Shown one piece after another: positions 34,276 through 44,235 of a stretch of DNA of 64,000 bases. Made by a program: the position numbers and the translations under genes. The stretch covers positions 2,170,001-2,234,000 of the forward strand of contig NZ_CP054143.1 of assembly GCF_013284055.1 (NCBI RefSeq). The letters run 5' to 3'. Origin of the DNA: Deefgea piscis. Lineage in GTDB: Bacteria > Pseudomonadota > Gammaproteobacteria > Burkholderiales > Chitinibacteraceae. The number at the start of each line of letters is the position of its first letter. Positions within the stretch are counted from its first letter, which is position 1. Under the pieces are notes generated by a model. That model was not told the origin of the DNA, did not search any database, and was given only the letters and a program-made list of their open reading frames with translations.

Positions 34276-37179
34276 ATGGGGTTCGATCGTCGTCAGTTTT
34301 TAAAATATGCCAGCGCCAGCGGCGCATTAGCCGCTTTGCCTTTGAGCGTGCAACGCGCTTTAGCCGCAGGGACTAGTAGCGGTAGTTTGTCTTCGGTGGC
34401 GCATGTGGTGATTTTGAGTCAGGAAAACCGCTCTTTCGATCATTATTTAGGCACGCTCAATGGCGTGCGTGGCTTTAATGATCCACATCCATTACGCCAA
34501 CCCGATGGCAGTAGCGTTTTTGCGCAAAAAAATGCCAATAATCAGCCCATTTGGCCGTTTCGCCTCAATAGCAAAACCAGCAATGGTCAATGCATGGTTG
34601 ATGTGACGCATGATTGGGTTTCTGGCCGTAATGCATTTAATGGCGGGCAAATGAATCAATGGATTGCCAATAAAGGCAATTATGCGATGGGTTATTACCA
34701 GCGCGAAGACATTCCTTTTCACCACGCTTTATCCGATGTTTTTACTACGTGCGATCATTTCTTTTGTTCGAGTAATACCAGTACCAATCCCAATCGCTTA
34801 TTTTTAATGAGCGGCAGTAATGGCCAAGGGCTATGGTCTGCAGGCGCGGTCATGGACAATAGCGAAGTGATTCCATTTACCTGGACCTCCTATGCCGAGC
34901 GGCTGCAAGCGGCGGGTGTCAGCTGGAAAATGTATCAAGAGCAAGATAATTATGATGACAATGCGCTAGCGTGGTTTACCAAGTTTAAAACCGCACTGCC
35001 TAGTTCACCTTTGTATTTAAACGGAATGGTTAAGCGCAGCCGCGATGCATTTGCTCAAGATGTGACCAACAATACGTTGCCGGCGGTGAGCTGGATTATT
35101 GCCCCTGCGGCATTGTCTGAGCACCCAGCCCATGCACCAAATGCTGGCGCCAATTACGCCAAGATTTTTTTAGATGCGCTGGCGAGCAATCCCGCAGTGT
35201 GGGAAAAAACCGTATTTATTTATACCTATGACGAAAACGGCGGGATATTTGATCACGTTGTGCCGCCCACAGCGCCGATTGGTACAGCCAATGAGTGGAA
35301 AAACGGTTTTCCGCTGGGCTTAGGCCACCGTATGCCAACGTGGCTGATTTCACCGTGGAGTATTGGCGGTTATGTCTATAGCCAAACGTGTGATTTAACC
35401 TCGACGATACGCTTTTTAGAAAAATTCACCGGCGTGCAAGAACCGAATATCAGTGCGTGGCGGCGTAGTGTCTGTGCTGATTTAATGGATGGCTTTGATT
35501 TTACGGCCAGCCCTTATGCCTATCCAACCGGCGTACCCGATACCGCCATTTTGGCCAGTGATGCCGCTTTTGCCTGTAGCAGTTTGCCGGCCGCGAAACC
35601 GAATGGAGAAACCGCCGTGCCGATGAGTTCGGCTGGTGGTTCGCGACCATTACGCCCAGTGGCGGTGCAAGTCAATGTCGATGCCGTGGTGGATGTTGCG
35701 AGTAAAAAAATCACGCTGCAAATGAGTAATAGCGGGGCGCAAGCGGCGGCTTTTGATATTCATGGCTATCAAAGTTTGGTGTTTAATCCGATTTTTGTCA
35801 CCGTACCGAGCAACAGCGCACAAAACCAAGTCATTGAGGGTGCCGCCGCCAGTGCTGGGCAGTTTGATTTGGCAATTCATGGGCCAAATAGTTTTTATCG
35901 ACGCTTTGCCGGTAGTTTATTGCCCAATGCTTGGCAAAATGGCGCTTATCCGCAAATCAGCATGGTGCCCAATTTGAGTGGTGGTTTTATCACGCTGCAG
36001 GTGCAAAATCGCGCCCCAGCGGTGTTAACGCTGTATGTCGATGACTATCTAACTGGGCAACGCAGCCAGCAAGTGATTGGCGCGAATGCCAGCGCTAGCT
36101 GGACGATTGCAACGCTGAATAATTGGTATGACGTGATGATTTTGCTCGCCAATGACAGTAGCGGCCGGTTTATTTATGAATACTGCGGTCATATCGAAGG
36201 CGGTATCAGCCAAACGTATCCGGGCCGCTTGCCGATAGCGGGTGTGACAACGCCAACGCCAAGTCCGGCACCCACGCCAACTCCGCCGGTGCAAGCGCCG
36301 TTTACCGCCGCCTTACTGAGCCAAGTGAGTCATTATTATCAATTTGAAAACACCCTCAATGATGAGATCGGTAATGCGGCGTTAACGCCCGTTGGAGCCG
36401 TAGGGTATAGCGCTGGCGCCAAATATTTATCTGCCTTGCAGCTTGATGCCACTAAGGGTAGTGCTGCATTTATGCCTTTTGATCCGAGTGCCGCTGATTT
36501 TACGCTCGGGTTTTGGGTCAAAATGCCAAGCAATATGGGCAGCAATATGTGCAGTGTGGTGGCCAATAAAGACTGGGCATCGGGCAAAAATATCGGTATT
36601 TCAATTGGCCATTCGGGCGATGGTCGCTTTAAATTTAATATTGGCGATGGCACCAATCGCGCGGATACGTATTTAGGCATGGTCACTGGCGCTTGGGTGT
36701 ATGTGGCGATTGTGCTTGAGCCAGCGCAAAAACGCATGCGCTGTTATGCCAGCAATGCGGCCGGTTTGATTGGTGAGAGTGTGCTGTCGTACGCCAATGT
36801 GACGGGCAAAATCATCCCCAGTTATCAGCGTTGGGCGCTCAATGAAGACGCCCGTGGTGATTACTATAAGCGCTATCCGAAAGAAAAATTTGTCTTGGCT
36901 TTTGACGATGTTGCCGTGTGGAATCGCGCTTTACCAGCTAGCGAAATTCGTGCTATTGCCGCGGCCAATCAACCATTGCAAACGCTGCGTAGCGTGACGA
37001 TGAGCGGCAAAACACTTAGCTGTGCTAGCCCTTGGCAAAGCCAGATGAGTTATCCAGCGGGTAGTGTTGTCACTGATCAAGGCCATCAATATCAAGCCAA
37101 ATGGCTCAGTCAAGGCGAGCGGCCAAGCCGCAATACCGGTAGCGCTATGCCGTGGCAAGATTTGGGCGCCTGCCAGTAA
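34276..37179 (+). CDS. Tat-exported phospholipase C with LamG and chitin-binding modules
   Basis: 967 residues. The Tat signal is DRRQFLKYASASGALAALP. The phosphoesterase domain (about 40-400) has VVILSQENRSFDHYLG, FCSSNTSTNPNR and YTYDENGGIFDHVVPP, as in phosphocholine-specific or non-haemolytic phospholipase C. Two DUF756-type C-terminal repeats follow (about 457-545 and 560-650), then a Thr-Pro linker (about 657-675), a LamG-like domain (about 675-890) and a CBM5/12-type chitin-binding module (about 914-967, PWQSQMSYPAGSVVTDQ...QYQAKWLSQGERP). Normal PLCs of this family end after DUF756 (about 700), so the last 300 residues are an added binding region. Preceded by AAGGAG. Confidence 0.92.
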   Translation: MGFDRRQFLKYASASGALAALPLSVQRALAAGTSSGSLSSVAHVVILSQENRSFDHYLGTLNGVRGFNDPHPLRQPDGSSVFAQKNANNQPIWPFRLNSKTSNGQCMVDVTHDWVSGRNAFNGGQMNQWIANKGNYAMGYYQREDIPFHHALSDVFTTCDHFFCSSNTSTNPNRLFLMSGSNGQGLWSAGAVMDNSEVIPFTWTSYAERLQAAGVSWKMYQEQDNYDDNALAWFTKFKTALPSSPLYLNGMVKRSRDAFAQDVTNNTLPAVSWIIAPAALSEHPAHAPNAGANYAKIFLDALASNPAVWEKTVFIYTYDENGGIFDHVVPPTAPIGTANEWKNGFPLGLGHRMPTWLISPWSIGGYVYSQTCDLTSTIRFLEKFTGVQEPNISAWRRSVCADLMDGFDFTASPYAYPTGVPDTAILASDAAFACSSLPAAKPNGETAVPMSSAGGSRPLRPVAVQVNVDAVVDVASKKITLQMSNSGAQAAAFDIHGYQSLVFNPIFVTVPSNSAQNQVIEGAAASAGQFDLAIHGPNSFYRRFAGSLLPNAWQNGAYPQISMVPNLSGGFITLQVQNRAPAVLTLYVDDYLTGQRSQQVIGANASASWTIATLNNWYDVMILLANDSSGRFIYEYCGHIEGGISQTYPGRLPIAGVTTPTPSPAPTPTPPVQAPFTAALLSQVSHYYQFENTLNDEIGNAALTPVGAVGYSAGAKYLSALQLDATKGSAAFMPFDPSAADFTLGFWVKMPSNMGSNMCSVVANKDWASGKNIGISIGHSGDGRFKFNIGDGTNRADTYLGMVTGAWVYVAIVLEPAQKRMRCYASNAAGLIGESVLSYANVTGKIIPSYQRWALNEDARGDYYKRYPKEKFVLAFDDVAVWNRALPASEIRAIAAANQPLQTLRSVTMSGKTLSCASPWQSQMSYPAGSVVTDQGHQYQAKWLSQGERPSRNTGSAMPWQDLGACQ

Positions 37180-37243
37180 TTGCTTCAGTCATGCTCTAGT
37201 CATCGCTTGAAATTGCTCGACTGATCATCAGGGTTGGATAAAG

Positions 37244-37271
37244 AAAAAGGGCCGCGGTTGCGGCCCTTTTT
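37244..37271. terminator. Bidirectional terminator, phospholipase C / fumC
   Basis: AAAAAGGGCCGC/GCGGCCCTTTTT, a 12-bp perfect stem with a GGTT loop, lies between converging genes. Confidence 0.93.
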
Positions 37272-37382
37272 GCGATGATTGCGCTGTGTAGCCAGTGCAT
37301 GTCGCCAACGATGCATCGCTTCTTAGACCTTGCTTGAGCGCTAAACCCGTGTCAGCAGCGGTCACGCCGACGGTAGCCGATT

Positions 37383-38771
37383 TTAGGAATGCGTCATCGC
37401 TTTGGCATTCACCCAGGTATCAAATTGCTCGCCGGTTAATAGACCTAAATCCAGCGCGGCTTGTTTTAAAGTGCAGTTTTGTTTCAGGGCGTATTTGGCG
37501 ATTTCTGCCGATTGATCGTAGCCCAAATGCGGGCTGAGCGCGGTGACCAGCATTAAGGATTGTTCAAGCAGTGCGGCAATATGCTCGCGCTGCGCGCTGA
37601 TGCCGACAATACAATGCGTTGTGAGGCTCGCCATACCATCGCGCAAAAGGCGCAAGCTTTGCAAAAAGTTATAAGCAATTAAGGGCTTAAAAACATTAAG
37701 TTCAAAATTGCCCGATGCCGCGCCGATGCTGATGGCGACATCGTTGCCTAATACTTGGCAACACAGCATCGTCATTGCTTCGCATTGGGTTGGATTGACT
37801 TTGCCGGGCATGATTGAGCTGCCCGGTTCGTTTTCAGGTAATTGCAATTCGCCCAAGCCACAGCGCGGGCCAGAGGCTAGCCAGCGAATATCATTGGCGA
37901 TTTTAATTAAGGCCGTGGCCAAGGTTTTCATCGCACCATGCGCGCTAACCATCGCATCGTGCCCAGCTAAAGCGGCAAACTTATTGCTGGCGCTTTCAAA
38001 GGGTAAACCCGTGTGCAGCGCTAATTCGGCCGCAACGCGAGCGCCAAATTGTGGATGCGTATTGAGCCCAGTGCCAACGGCGGTACCACCAACGGCCAAT
38101 TGGCATAAGGACGGTAAACTGAGTTTGAGCATGCGTTCGGCGTGCTCTAGCTGGCTATACCAGCCGGATATTTCTTGCCCTAGCGTGATCGGAGTGGCGT
38201 CTTGTAAGTGCGTGCGACCGATTTTGACAATGTCGGCAAACTCGGCCGACTTGCTGCGCAGGCTTTCAATCAGACGGGCCAAATTGGGTAATAACTCATC
38301 TTGCATCCCTTGTGCGGCAGCAACGTGCATCGCGGTGGGGAAAATATCATTACTCGATTGCCCAAGGTTAACGTCGTCATTGGGGTGCAATAATCGCGCC
38401 GCGCCGCGCGAGCCGCCGAGTAATTCAGACGCTCGATTGGCGAGCACTTCATTCATATTCATATTGCTTTGTGTGCCTGAACCTGTTTGCCAAACCAAGA
38501 GGGGAAACGCCGCTGCGTGTTGCCCAGCGAGCACTTCATCGGCAGCGGCAATAATTGCGTTGGCTTTACTGCTGTCGATTAATCCCAGTGCTTGATTACT
38601 GGCCGCGCAGGCGCGCTTCACGCGCGCTAAAGCTAACATCAGTTCGGGCGGCATCCGCTCAGTCGAAATATGAAAATGCATTAAAGAGCGCTGTGTTTGC
38701 GCGCCCCATAGCGCCGAATCTGCGACTTGTATGGCGCCAAAAGAATCGGTTTCGATGCGGTAGTTACTCAT
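37383..38771 (-). CDS. fumC: Class II fumarate hydratase FumC
   Basis: 462-residue TCA-cycle enzyme, oxygen-stable, converting fumarate to malate. It opens [26 protein letters not shown], carries SGTQSNMN and [16 protein letters not shown], and has the superfamily signature [17 protein letters not shown] use the ATG at 38771, which gives the usual length (E. coli 467) and begins at the family's normal N-terminus. A reading 34 codons longer has no support. Single gene sharing a terminator with the phospholipase gene. Confidence 0.95.
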   Translation of the reverse strand: MSNYRIETDSFGAIQVADSALWGAQTQRSLMHFHISTERMPPELMLALARVKRACAASNQALGLIDSSKANAIIAAADEVLAGQHAAAFPLLVWQTGSGTQSNMNMNEVLANRASELLGGSRGAARLLHPNDDVNLGQSSNDIFPTAMHVAAAQGMQDELLPNLARLIESLRSKSAEFADIVKIGRTHLQDATPITLGQEISGWYSQLEHAERMLKLSLPSLCQLAVGGTAVGTGLNTHPQFGARVAAELALHTGLPFESASNKFAALAGHDAMVSAHGAMKTLATALIKIANDIRWLASGPRCGLGELQLPENEPGSSIMPGKVNPTQCEAMTMLCCQVLGNDVAISIGAASGNFELNVFKPLIAYNFLQSLRLLRDGMASLTTHCIVGISAQREHIAALLEQSLMLVTALSPHLGYDQSAEIAKYALKQNCTLKQAALDLGLLTGEQFDTWVNAKAMTHS

Positions 38772-39152
38772 GATCTTGGCCTGTGGCGAGTTGATCATTT
38801 GGTATAGCGCAAGCGAGCCAGCGTTGCCGTCTGAACGCCAAGCTGGCGCCACTTCAGCGTGTAAATAGCTCAAATAAGTAGGCGGTTTTTTACGCTAAGT
38901 GTAATTTTATGAAAAGCTATTTTCTCACTTGTTTGCTGCTTATCGTGATGTTTTTTATGGTTATTTTTGTGGTCTGAAACGCGGTAGTTAACACAATGGC
39001 TTACTAATTGGGCTGACTTTTACTTGGCATTATGTCACTACGGTTCGGCTGTTAAAAATTGATGTCAGTCAATTTTTCGCCCTTGGGCTTGCCTTACTAT
39101 CGCTAACATTCGGAAACGATACCGTTGGGTATGCTTTAAGCAAAGGAAAATA
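38772..39152. other. 381-bp divergent intergenic region, fumC / DUF3100 operon
   Basis: Promoters for both sides should be here. The only candidate product is a 22-residue hydrophobic peptide frame on the plus strand at 38909-38977 (MKSYFLTCLLLIVMFFMVIF...), which would form one membrane helix but has no ribosome-binding site. AAGGA lies ten bases before the next gene. I see no clear operator. Confidence 0.4.
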
Positions 39153-40019
39153 ATGTCCACAAATCAGGATCATGCCAGCGCAACGCCGCTAGCGGATGAG
39201 TCAGGCCCTAGTCGAAGCGGAATAAAAATTGCGGTGACCAGTGGGATTGTCGCTGCCATTGTTATTTTTATTGCGCAATTTATTATTGGCAAACAAGAAA
39301 TCGATGTTGGCATTGCTAAATTGCCGATCTTGCCAATGTTGTTTGCGGTGATGATTGGGATGGGTTTGTCAGTCAATTGGACTAAGCAAAAAGTAAAAGC
39401 TTGGGGCCAAATCTTTACTGAAAAAGAAGAAAGCTTCTGTTCCAAAATGGTCGGCATTTGTCTATTGGTACTCGGTACCCAATACGCCGGCATGATTATT
39501 CCTAATCTAGACATTATCGTTACCGCCGGTATTCCTTTGGTGATGCAAGAGTTAGGCAATTTATTGCCAATTTTTATCGCGATTCCATTGGCGGTGAAAT
39601 TTGGTTTTGGCCGTAAAGCCATCGGCGCTTGCTCGTCAATTAGTCGCGAGCCATCTATTGCCGTGATTCAAGGTCGATTTGGTACCGGCAGCCCAGAGTA
39701 CGTTGGCGTGTTGGCGATTTATCTATGTGGCTCTGTGGTTGGTACCTTGTGGTTCAGTATTTTGGGCAGTTTAGGCCCATTGACTGGCTTAAATCCATTG
39801 GCCTTGGCCGCTGGTGCTGGCGTAGGTAGTGGCTCAATGCTCAGTGCTGCATCAGGCGCTTTGATTCATGGTCTAGATCCACTTGTGGCACAAAAAGTAC
39901 TCAGTATTGCTGCCGCATCAAATTTATTGTCATCGGTATTAGGCGCTTTGTCTTTGACTTACCTTGGTGTACCGCTGGCTGAATTTATGTATAAATTTTG
40001 TAATAAAAAGGAGGGCTAA
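39153..40019 (+). CDS. DUF3100-type membrane protein
   Basis: 288 residues with a polar N-terminal 25 residues and about eight membrane helices. It resembles the DUF3100 family. Notable conserved-looking stretches are FGFGRKAIGACSSISREPS and AAGAGVGSGSMLSAASGAL, both rich in small residues near helix ends as in transporter substrate sites. First gene of a tight three-gene operon (gaps of 5 and 0 bases) with another membrane protein and an amidohydrolase, so the pair probably imports the amidohydrolase substrate (inference). No characterised homologue is known to me. Confidence 0.78.
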   Translation: MSTNQDHASATPLADESGPSRSGIKIAVTSGIVAAIVIFIAQFIIGKQEIDVGIAKLPILPMLFAVMIGMGLSVNWTKQKVKAWGQIFTEKEESFCSKMVGICLLVLGTQYAGMIIPNLDIIVTAGIPLVMQELGNLLPIFIAIPLAVKFGFGRKAIGACSSISREPSIAVIQGRFGTGSPEYVGVLAIYLCGSVVGTLWFSILGSLGPLTGLNPLALAAGAGVGSGSMLSAASGALIHGLDPLVAQKVLSIAAASNLLSSVLGALSLTYLGVPLAEFMYKFCNKKEG

Positions 40020-40024
40020 ATTCA

Positions 40025-40474
40025 ATGAAAGCCATCTTAATCGATATGAAACTGGTGTTCATGGCCATTATCTTAGCCATGTTTACCCAGTTACTGACGA
40101 CAGGAACGCCGATTGTTGACATGCTGCATAGCTTTTTAGCGATGTCGATCGTGGTGTTTTTATCCCTGGTTGCCAAACAGTTTATTCCATCGTCGCTACC
40201 GACTTTTGCCTACGCGACTTTGATCGGTATTGCGATTTGTTTGCCCGATACGCTGGTGCGTGCTTATTTTTTAGAATCGATTGGTAAAGTCTCTTTTCTG
40301 TCTTGCTGTGTACCTTTGCTGACTTTTGCTGGTTTGTCAGTGGGTGGCCAGATGGAAGAATTGAAAAAAATGTCGTGGAAAGTCATCGTGATTTTCTTGA
40401 TTGTTTCGACTAGCTGCTTCTTTGGCGCATCCTTGGTGGCGCAAATTGGCTTCCAAATGAAAGGAATCATCTAA
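40025..40474 (+). CDS. Small membrane protein, partner of the DUF3100 protein
   Basis: 149 residues with four to five hydrophobic segments. It lacks a signal peptide and starts MKAILIDMKLVFMAIILAMF. The segment FLSCCVPLLTFAGLSVGGQM and the final helix IVIFLIVSTSCFFGASLVAQIG could face the first protein. It begins five bases after the DUF3100 stop, and its own stop is immediately followed by the amidohydrolase ATG (TAAATG). I do not recognise the family; a two-component permease with the preceding gene is the natural reading. Confidence 0.75.
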   Translation: MKAILIDMKLVFMAIILAMFTQLLTTGTPIVDMLHSFLAMSIVVFLSLVAKQFIPSSLPTFAYATLIGIAICLPDTLVRAYFLESIGKVSFLSCCVPLLTFAGLSVGGQMEELKKMSWKVIVIFLIVSTSCFFGASLVAQIGFQMKGII

Positions 40475-41659
40475 ATGAGCACGTTAAATGCCTTTCAATT
40501 GAACGCCAAATTGCGTGAGTTGCACGACTTTAGTATTCAAACGCGTCGTCACTTGCATCAAATCCCAGAGTTATCTGGGCAAGAGCATAAAACCACGCAG
40601 TTCTGCCAAGACTTGATGCGTGAAGTGGGTTACCAAATCACAACGTTTGCTGGCTTTACTGGCTTTGTTGCTGATTTAGATATCAATCCTGATGCGCGCC
40701 GCGTGGCTTTCCGTGCCGATATGGATGCCTTGGCGATGGATGACCTGACCAATGATGCGTATAGCTCAACACATGCCGGCTGCGCGCACAATTGTGGTCA
40801 TGATACGCATATGACCATTGCGCTGACTGCCGCGCGTTATCTGGCTTTGCACCGTGAAGAATTAAAGCACAATGTGCGCTTTGTATTCCAAATGGCCGAA
40901 GAAGATATGCGCGTGCCGGGCGCGGATAAAATGGTTGAATTGGGCTGCATGGACGGCGTTGACGAAGTGTATGCCCTGCATAACGATGCCTCACGCGAAT
41001 GCGGTACGGTGCTGATTAATGCTGGCGTAATGTCGTCGTATGGTTCGGCTTGGACTTTGGATGTGCAAGGGATTTCGGCGCATGGCTCAACGCCAGAAAA
41101 AGGTCTGGATGCGATTCGCGAAACCGCCAGAATCGTTATGGATTTTGACTATATCGTCGCCAAAAAAACCAGCCCATTTAGCCCCGCCGTTTTTGGCTGC
41201 GGTATGTTTCATGGCGGCACGATTCCCAATGCCGTTGCCGACCATGCCCAAGCGCGCGGCACGATTCGCGCCATGGATGCCAATACCGATCAAATCTTAA
41301 AAAATAGTTTTGATGGGATTGTTAAAGAAAGCACCTTGCGCGGTTTTGTTACCAGCATGGATTACTGCGGTTACCCAGCAGTGATTAATCATCCAGATGC
41401 ATATCAGCGCGTAGTCAGAGCAGCCAAGGACATTATTCCTGCTGAGCTGCTGCAAGCCGATTGCAAACCCATGACTGGCAGCGAAGACTTTAGCCTGATG
41501 GTGAACGCCGCTCGCGAGCAACGTGGTGCGATGTTCTTTTTAGGCAGCGGCAATCGCAGCAAAGGCATCAATAACTATTTGCACGCAAACCCGTATTTTG
41601 TCGATGACGACTTTATGCTGGTTGGCGCACAAATCTTTATTCACCTAGCAACGCATTAA
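40475..41659 (+). CDS. M20 family amidohydrolase
   Basis: 394-residue zinc metallohydrolase of the M20D group (hippurate, IAA-amino acid and N-acyl amino acid hydrolases). The motifs are RRHLHQIPELSGQEHKT, the metal and base motif CAHNCGHDTHM, FQMAEEDMRVPGADKM (Glu of the active site), a dimerisation lid domain from about 180 to 290 (GISAHGSTPEKGLDAI) and GSEDFSLM near the end. It is encoded in an operon with two membrane proteins and is probably cytoplasmic, acting on an imported N-acyl or aminobenzoyl amino acid. A strong terminator follows. Confidence 0.9.
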   Translation: MSTLNAFQLNAKLRELHDFSIQTRRHLHQIPELSGQEHKTTQFCQDLMREVGYQITTFAGFTGFVADLDINPDARRVAFRADMDALAMDDLTNDAYSSTHAGCAHNCGHDTHMTIALTAARYLALHREELKHNVRFVFQMAEEDMRVPGADKMVELGCMDGVDEVYALHNDASRECGTVLINAGVMSSYGSAWTLDVQGISAHGSTPEKGLDAIRETARIVMDFDYIVAKKTSPFSPAVFGCGMFHGGTIPNAVADHAQARGTIRAMDANTDQILKNSFDGIVKESTLRGFVTSMDYCGYPAVINHPDAYQRVVRAAKDIIPAELLQADCKPMTGSEDFSLMVNAAREQRGAMFFLGSGNRSKGINNYLHANPYFVDDDFMLVGAQIFIHLATH

Positions 41660-41682
41660 GTATTGAGCTCTAGACCAACCAC

Positions 41683-41716
41683 AAAAGCCCTGCAGCTTAA
41701 TACCTGCAGGGCTTTT
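41683..41716 (+). terminator. Terminator of the DUF3100-M20 operon
   Basis: Perfect 13-bp stem AAAAGCCCTGCAG/CTGCAGGGCTTTT with an eight-base loop and a T-run. Confidence 0.95.
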
Positions 41717-41893
41717 TGTTGGCTTGGATTTTATCGACATCTGTACAGTTTAAAAATGGCGATGGGTGACTTGAGTTTTGCCTCTTTAGGCAGACGCGGC
41801 TAGGCACGCTTACAACAGAATCAAAAATAAAACACCCGTTTATATTGTTGCAATACAAGGCGAGGAGGATGGCGTTCTTTCTGGGAGAAAACC

Positions 41894-44161
41894 GTGGATC
41901 GCCGTCAATTTATTCGTCTTGCTGGCTTTATGACTGCCAGCGCAGCTAGCCCAATTTTACTCACTGCTTGTGGTGGCACTGACTCGGCTTTAGGGCCAAC
42001 AGAGAGTCTAAGCCCAAGTTCGAGTCCTAATCCTATGCAGTATCAGTTTCCACAAGGCATTGCGGCTGGCGATCCACGCAGCGATAGCATCGTCTTATGG
42101 ACTCGCGTTTTACCGCGCAATGTTGATCCGATTGCCAGCCAAGGTGCGGCAATGAATAGCACGATTCAGTTATTGGTGACCGAGGGCGATCCAGCGGGCT
42201 TGACCGGTAGCGAAGGGGTGATAACGGGTAAAGTGGTTGCTAATGTCACGCTCGAGGCGCTCTCTGAGTGGGATCACAGCGTACGCCACAAATTAACTGG
42301 CTTAGCGGGCAATACCTACTATGGGTATCAGTTTATTGTGAATGGTTCGCGCTCGATGGTGGGGCGCTTTAAAACCGCAGCGGCAGCCAATGCTGATTTA
42401 GCGCAATTGCAGTTTGCGTTTTTGTCTTGTCAGGATTGGAGCATTCATCACTGGGGCGGCTTTAGCCAATTGTTGACTGAGGATCTCGATTTTATCGTCC
42501 ATCTTGGCGATTATATTTATGAAACCATTGGTGAAGACTTTCAAACCGGTCAGGTTGAAGCTCGTCACGGCGCGCTAAAACTACCTGATGGTGCATTTAA
42601 AGCGGGCAATAGCGGTGCGCGCTATGCGCTGACTTTGGCCGATTACCGCGCGCTGTATAAACAATACCGCAGCGACCCACGCTTGCAGCAAGTGCATGCG
42701 CGCTTTGCGATGATTGCCATCTGGGATGATCATGAGTTTTCTGATGATTGCTGGGGCGATGCGACCACCTACGATAATGGGACTTACGATCCGCAGCGCG
42801 GCGGTGATAACAAGCACGAAACAACGCGTCGCCGTTCGGCCAATCAAGCATGGTATGAATTTATGCCGGCAGACATCGTGTTTGACGCCAAGGCCAGTAG
42901 TTTTCATACCGTGCGACTGTATCGCGATTTTCAATTTGGCCAGCTGATGCATTTGGTGATGACCGACGAGCGACTTTACCGCGCTGACCATATCTTGCCC
43001 GAAGCGGCAGTGGGCAGCAGTGTTGGCAGTCGGTATTTGGTGCCTAGCCAGCAATTAAGCGCGGTAGAAGCGCAAAAAATGGCCATCGGTAAAGCACAGG
43101 GCGACGAGTTGGCGCTGGTGTCGATTTTGGGTAAAACCCAACGTGATTGGTGGAAAAGTACACTTAAAAATTCCAAAGCGCAGTGGAAGGTGTGGGGCAA
43201 TGAAGTGTCTTTACTCAAAATGCGCTTAGATGCCCGCAATTTGCCCGGCGTGCCAAGCGCCTTGCAGCAAGACTTGGTCCTTAACGCCGATCAGTGGGAC
43301 GGATTTAATGCCGAGCGCAGCGATTTGCTGCAATTTATTCGCCAAAATCAAATCAAAAATGTGGTGGCGATTACTGGTGATATTCATAGTTTTTACGCCG
43401 GTGTGGCTCACGCCGACTACAGCGCTACGCCGCCCAATACGCCAGCATTGATCGATTTGGTGACGGCGGGAATGAGTAGCGATTCGTTCTACCATTATTT
43501 TGCCAGTGCGGTGCGTGACCCGGCTTTGGCGAGCGCGCAGGCTTTGGTGTTTAGTAGTGAGGCGGGGGCGGAGCAAATTGCGATTCAAATGCTCAGCGTC
43601 GGTATCGCGCAGCAAGCTGGGGTCAGCGATTTAAGTAATAGCAGCCAAGTGAGCGCCGCGGTGACGGCAGCAATACAGGCCAAAATTGTGCCGGCGCAAG
43701 CTTTTGTCGCCACGGCAGGTTTAAGCCGCAGCGAGGTGAATACTTTTAATGATTTGCTTGGTGGCCAACTCGGGCAAACCATTGCCGCGCTGATTGCCAA
43801 CTTGGCGGCGACTAAAAAATCCATCGCCGCGCAAACACTCGCCGGTTTTATTGCACAAAATATCGCGCAAAAAGTCGGCGGCGGCATCACGGCGGCGCAG
43901 ATTCCTGCCAGCCAAGTCACGCCATTTTTGAATCCCTTTGCCAATCCAACAACGGGGGCAGCACCGGTGAATAATCCATGGATCCGTTACGCCGATACTG
44001 ATGCACAAGGCTACGCGGTGGTGAAATTAACCCCGACGCAATTGCAATGCACCTTCCGCAAAATCAACCCCTTGCAAAACGGCCAAGTGCCTAGCCAGAT
44101 CATTATGAAAGACACGCAGTTGTCGATTCAATCAGGAGTGCTTGAGGTGAAAGTGAATTAA
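41894..44161 (+). CDS. phoD: Alkaline phosphatase D (PhoD) with an extra C-terminal helical segment
   Basis: 755 residues, GTG start after GGGAG. The Tat signal DRRQFIRLAGFMTASAAS is followed by a lipobox LLTACGG, so it may be a Tat-exported lipoprotein. PhoD motifs: QYQFPQGIAAGDPRSDSIVLWTR, FLSCQDW, FIVHLGDYIYE, AIWDDHEFSDDCW and NVVAITGDIHSFYAG, which hold the Ca/Fe ligands. Usual PhoD is 500-590 residues; here about 145 Ala/Gln-rich residues (about 545-690) separate the core from the standard final strand NPWIRYADTDAQGYAVV. It releases phosphate from organic esters outside the cell membrane. Confidence 0.92.
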   Translation: MDRRQFIRLAGFMTASAASPILLTACGGTDSALGPTESLSPSSSPNPMQYQFPQGIAAGDPRSDSIVLWTRVLPRNVDPIASQGAAMNSTIQLLVTEGDPAGLTGSEGVITGKVVANVTLEALSEWDHSVRHKLTGLAGNTYYGYQFIVNGSRSMVGRFKTAAAANADLAQLQFAFLSCQDWSIHHWGGFSQLLTEDLDFIVHLGDYIYETIGEDFQTGQVEARHGALKLPDGAFKAGNSGARYALTLADYRALYKQYRSDPRLQQVHARFAMIAIWDDHEFSDDCWGDATTYDNGTYDPQRGGDNKHETTRRRSANQAWYEFMPADIVFDAKASSFHTVRLYRDFQFGQLMHLVMTDERLYRADHILPEAAVGSSVGSRYLVPSQQLSAVEAQKMAIGKAQGDELALVSILGKTQRDWWKSTLKNSKAQWKVWGNEVSLLKMRLDARNLPGVPSALQQDLVLNADQWDGFNAERSDLLQFIRQNQIKNVVAITGDIHSFYAGVAHADYSATPPNTPALIDLVTAGMSSDSFYHYFASAVRDPALASAQALVFSSEAGAEQIAIQMLSVGIAQQAGVSDLSNSSQVSAAVTAAIQAKIVPAQAFVATAGLSRSEVNTFNDLLGGQLGQTIAALIANLAATKKSIAAQTLAGFIAQNIAQKVGGGITAAQIPASQVTPFLNPFANPTTGAAPVNNPWIRYADTDAQGYAVVKLTPTQLQCTFRKINPLQNGQVPSQIIMKDTQLSIQSGVLEVKVN

Positions 44162-44235
44162 TTGCAGGGACGCAGCTTGTTCAGTGGATTGCGTTGCGGC
44201 ATGAGGATCAATCGATCGTTATGCCGCACTGACGA

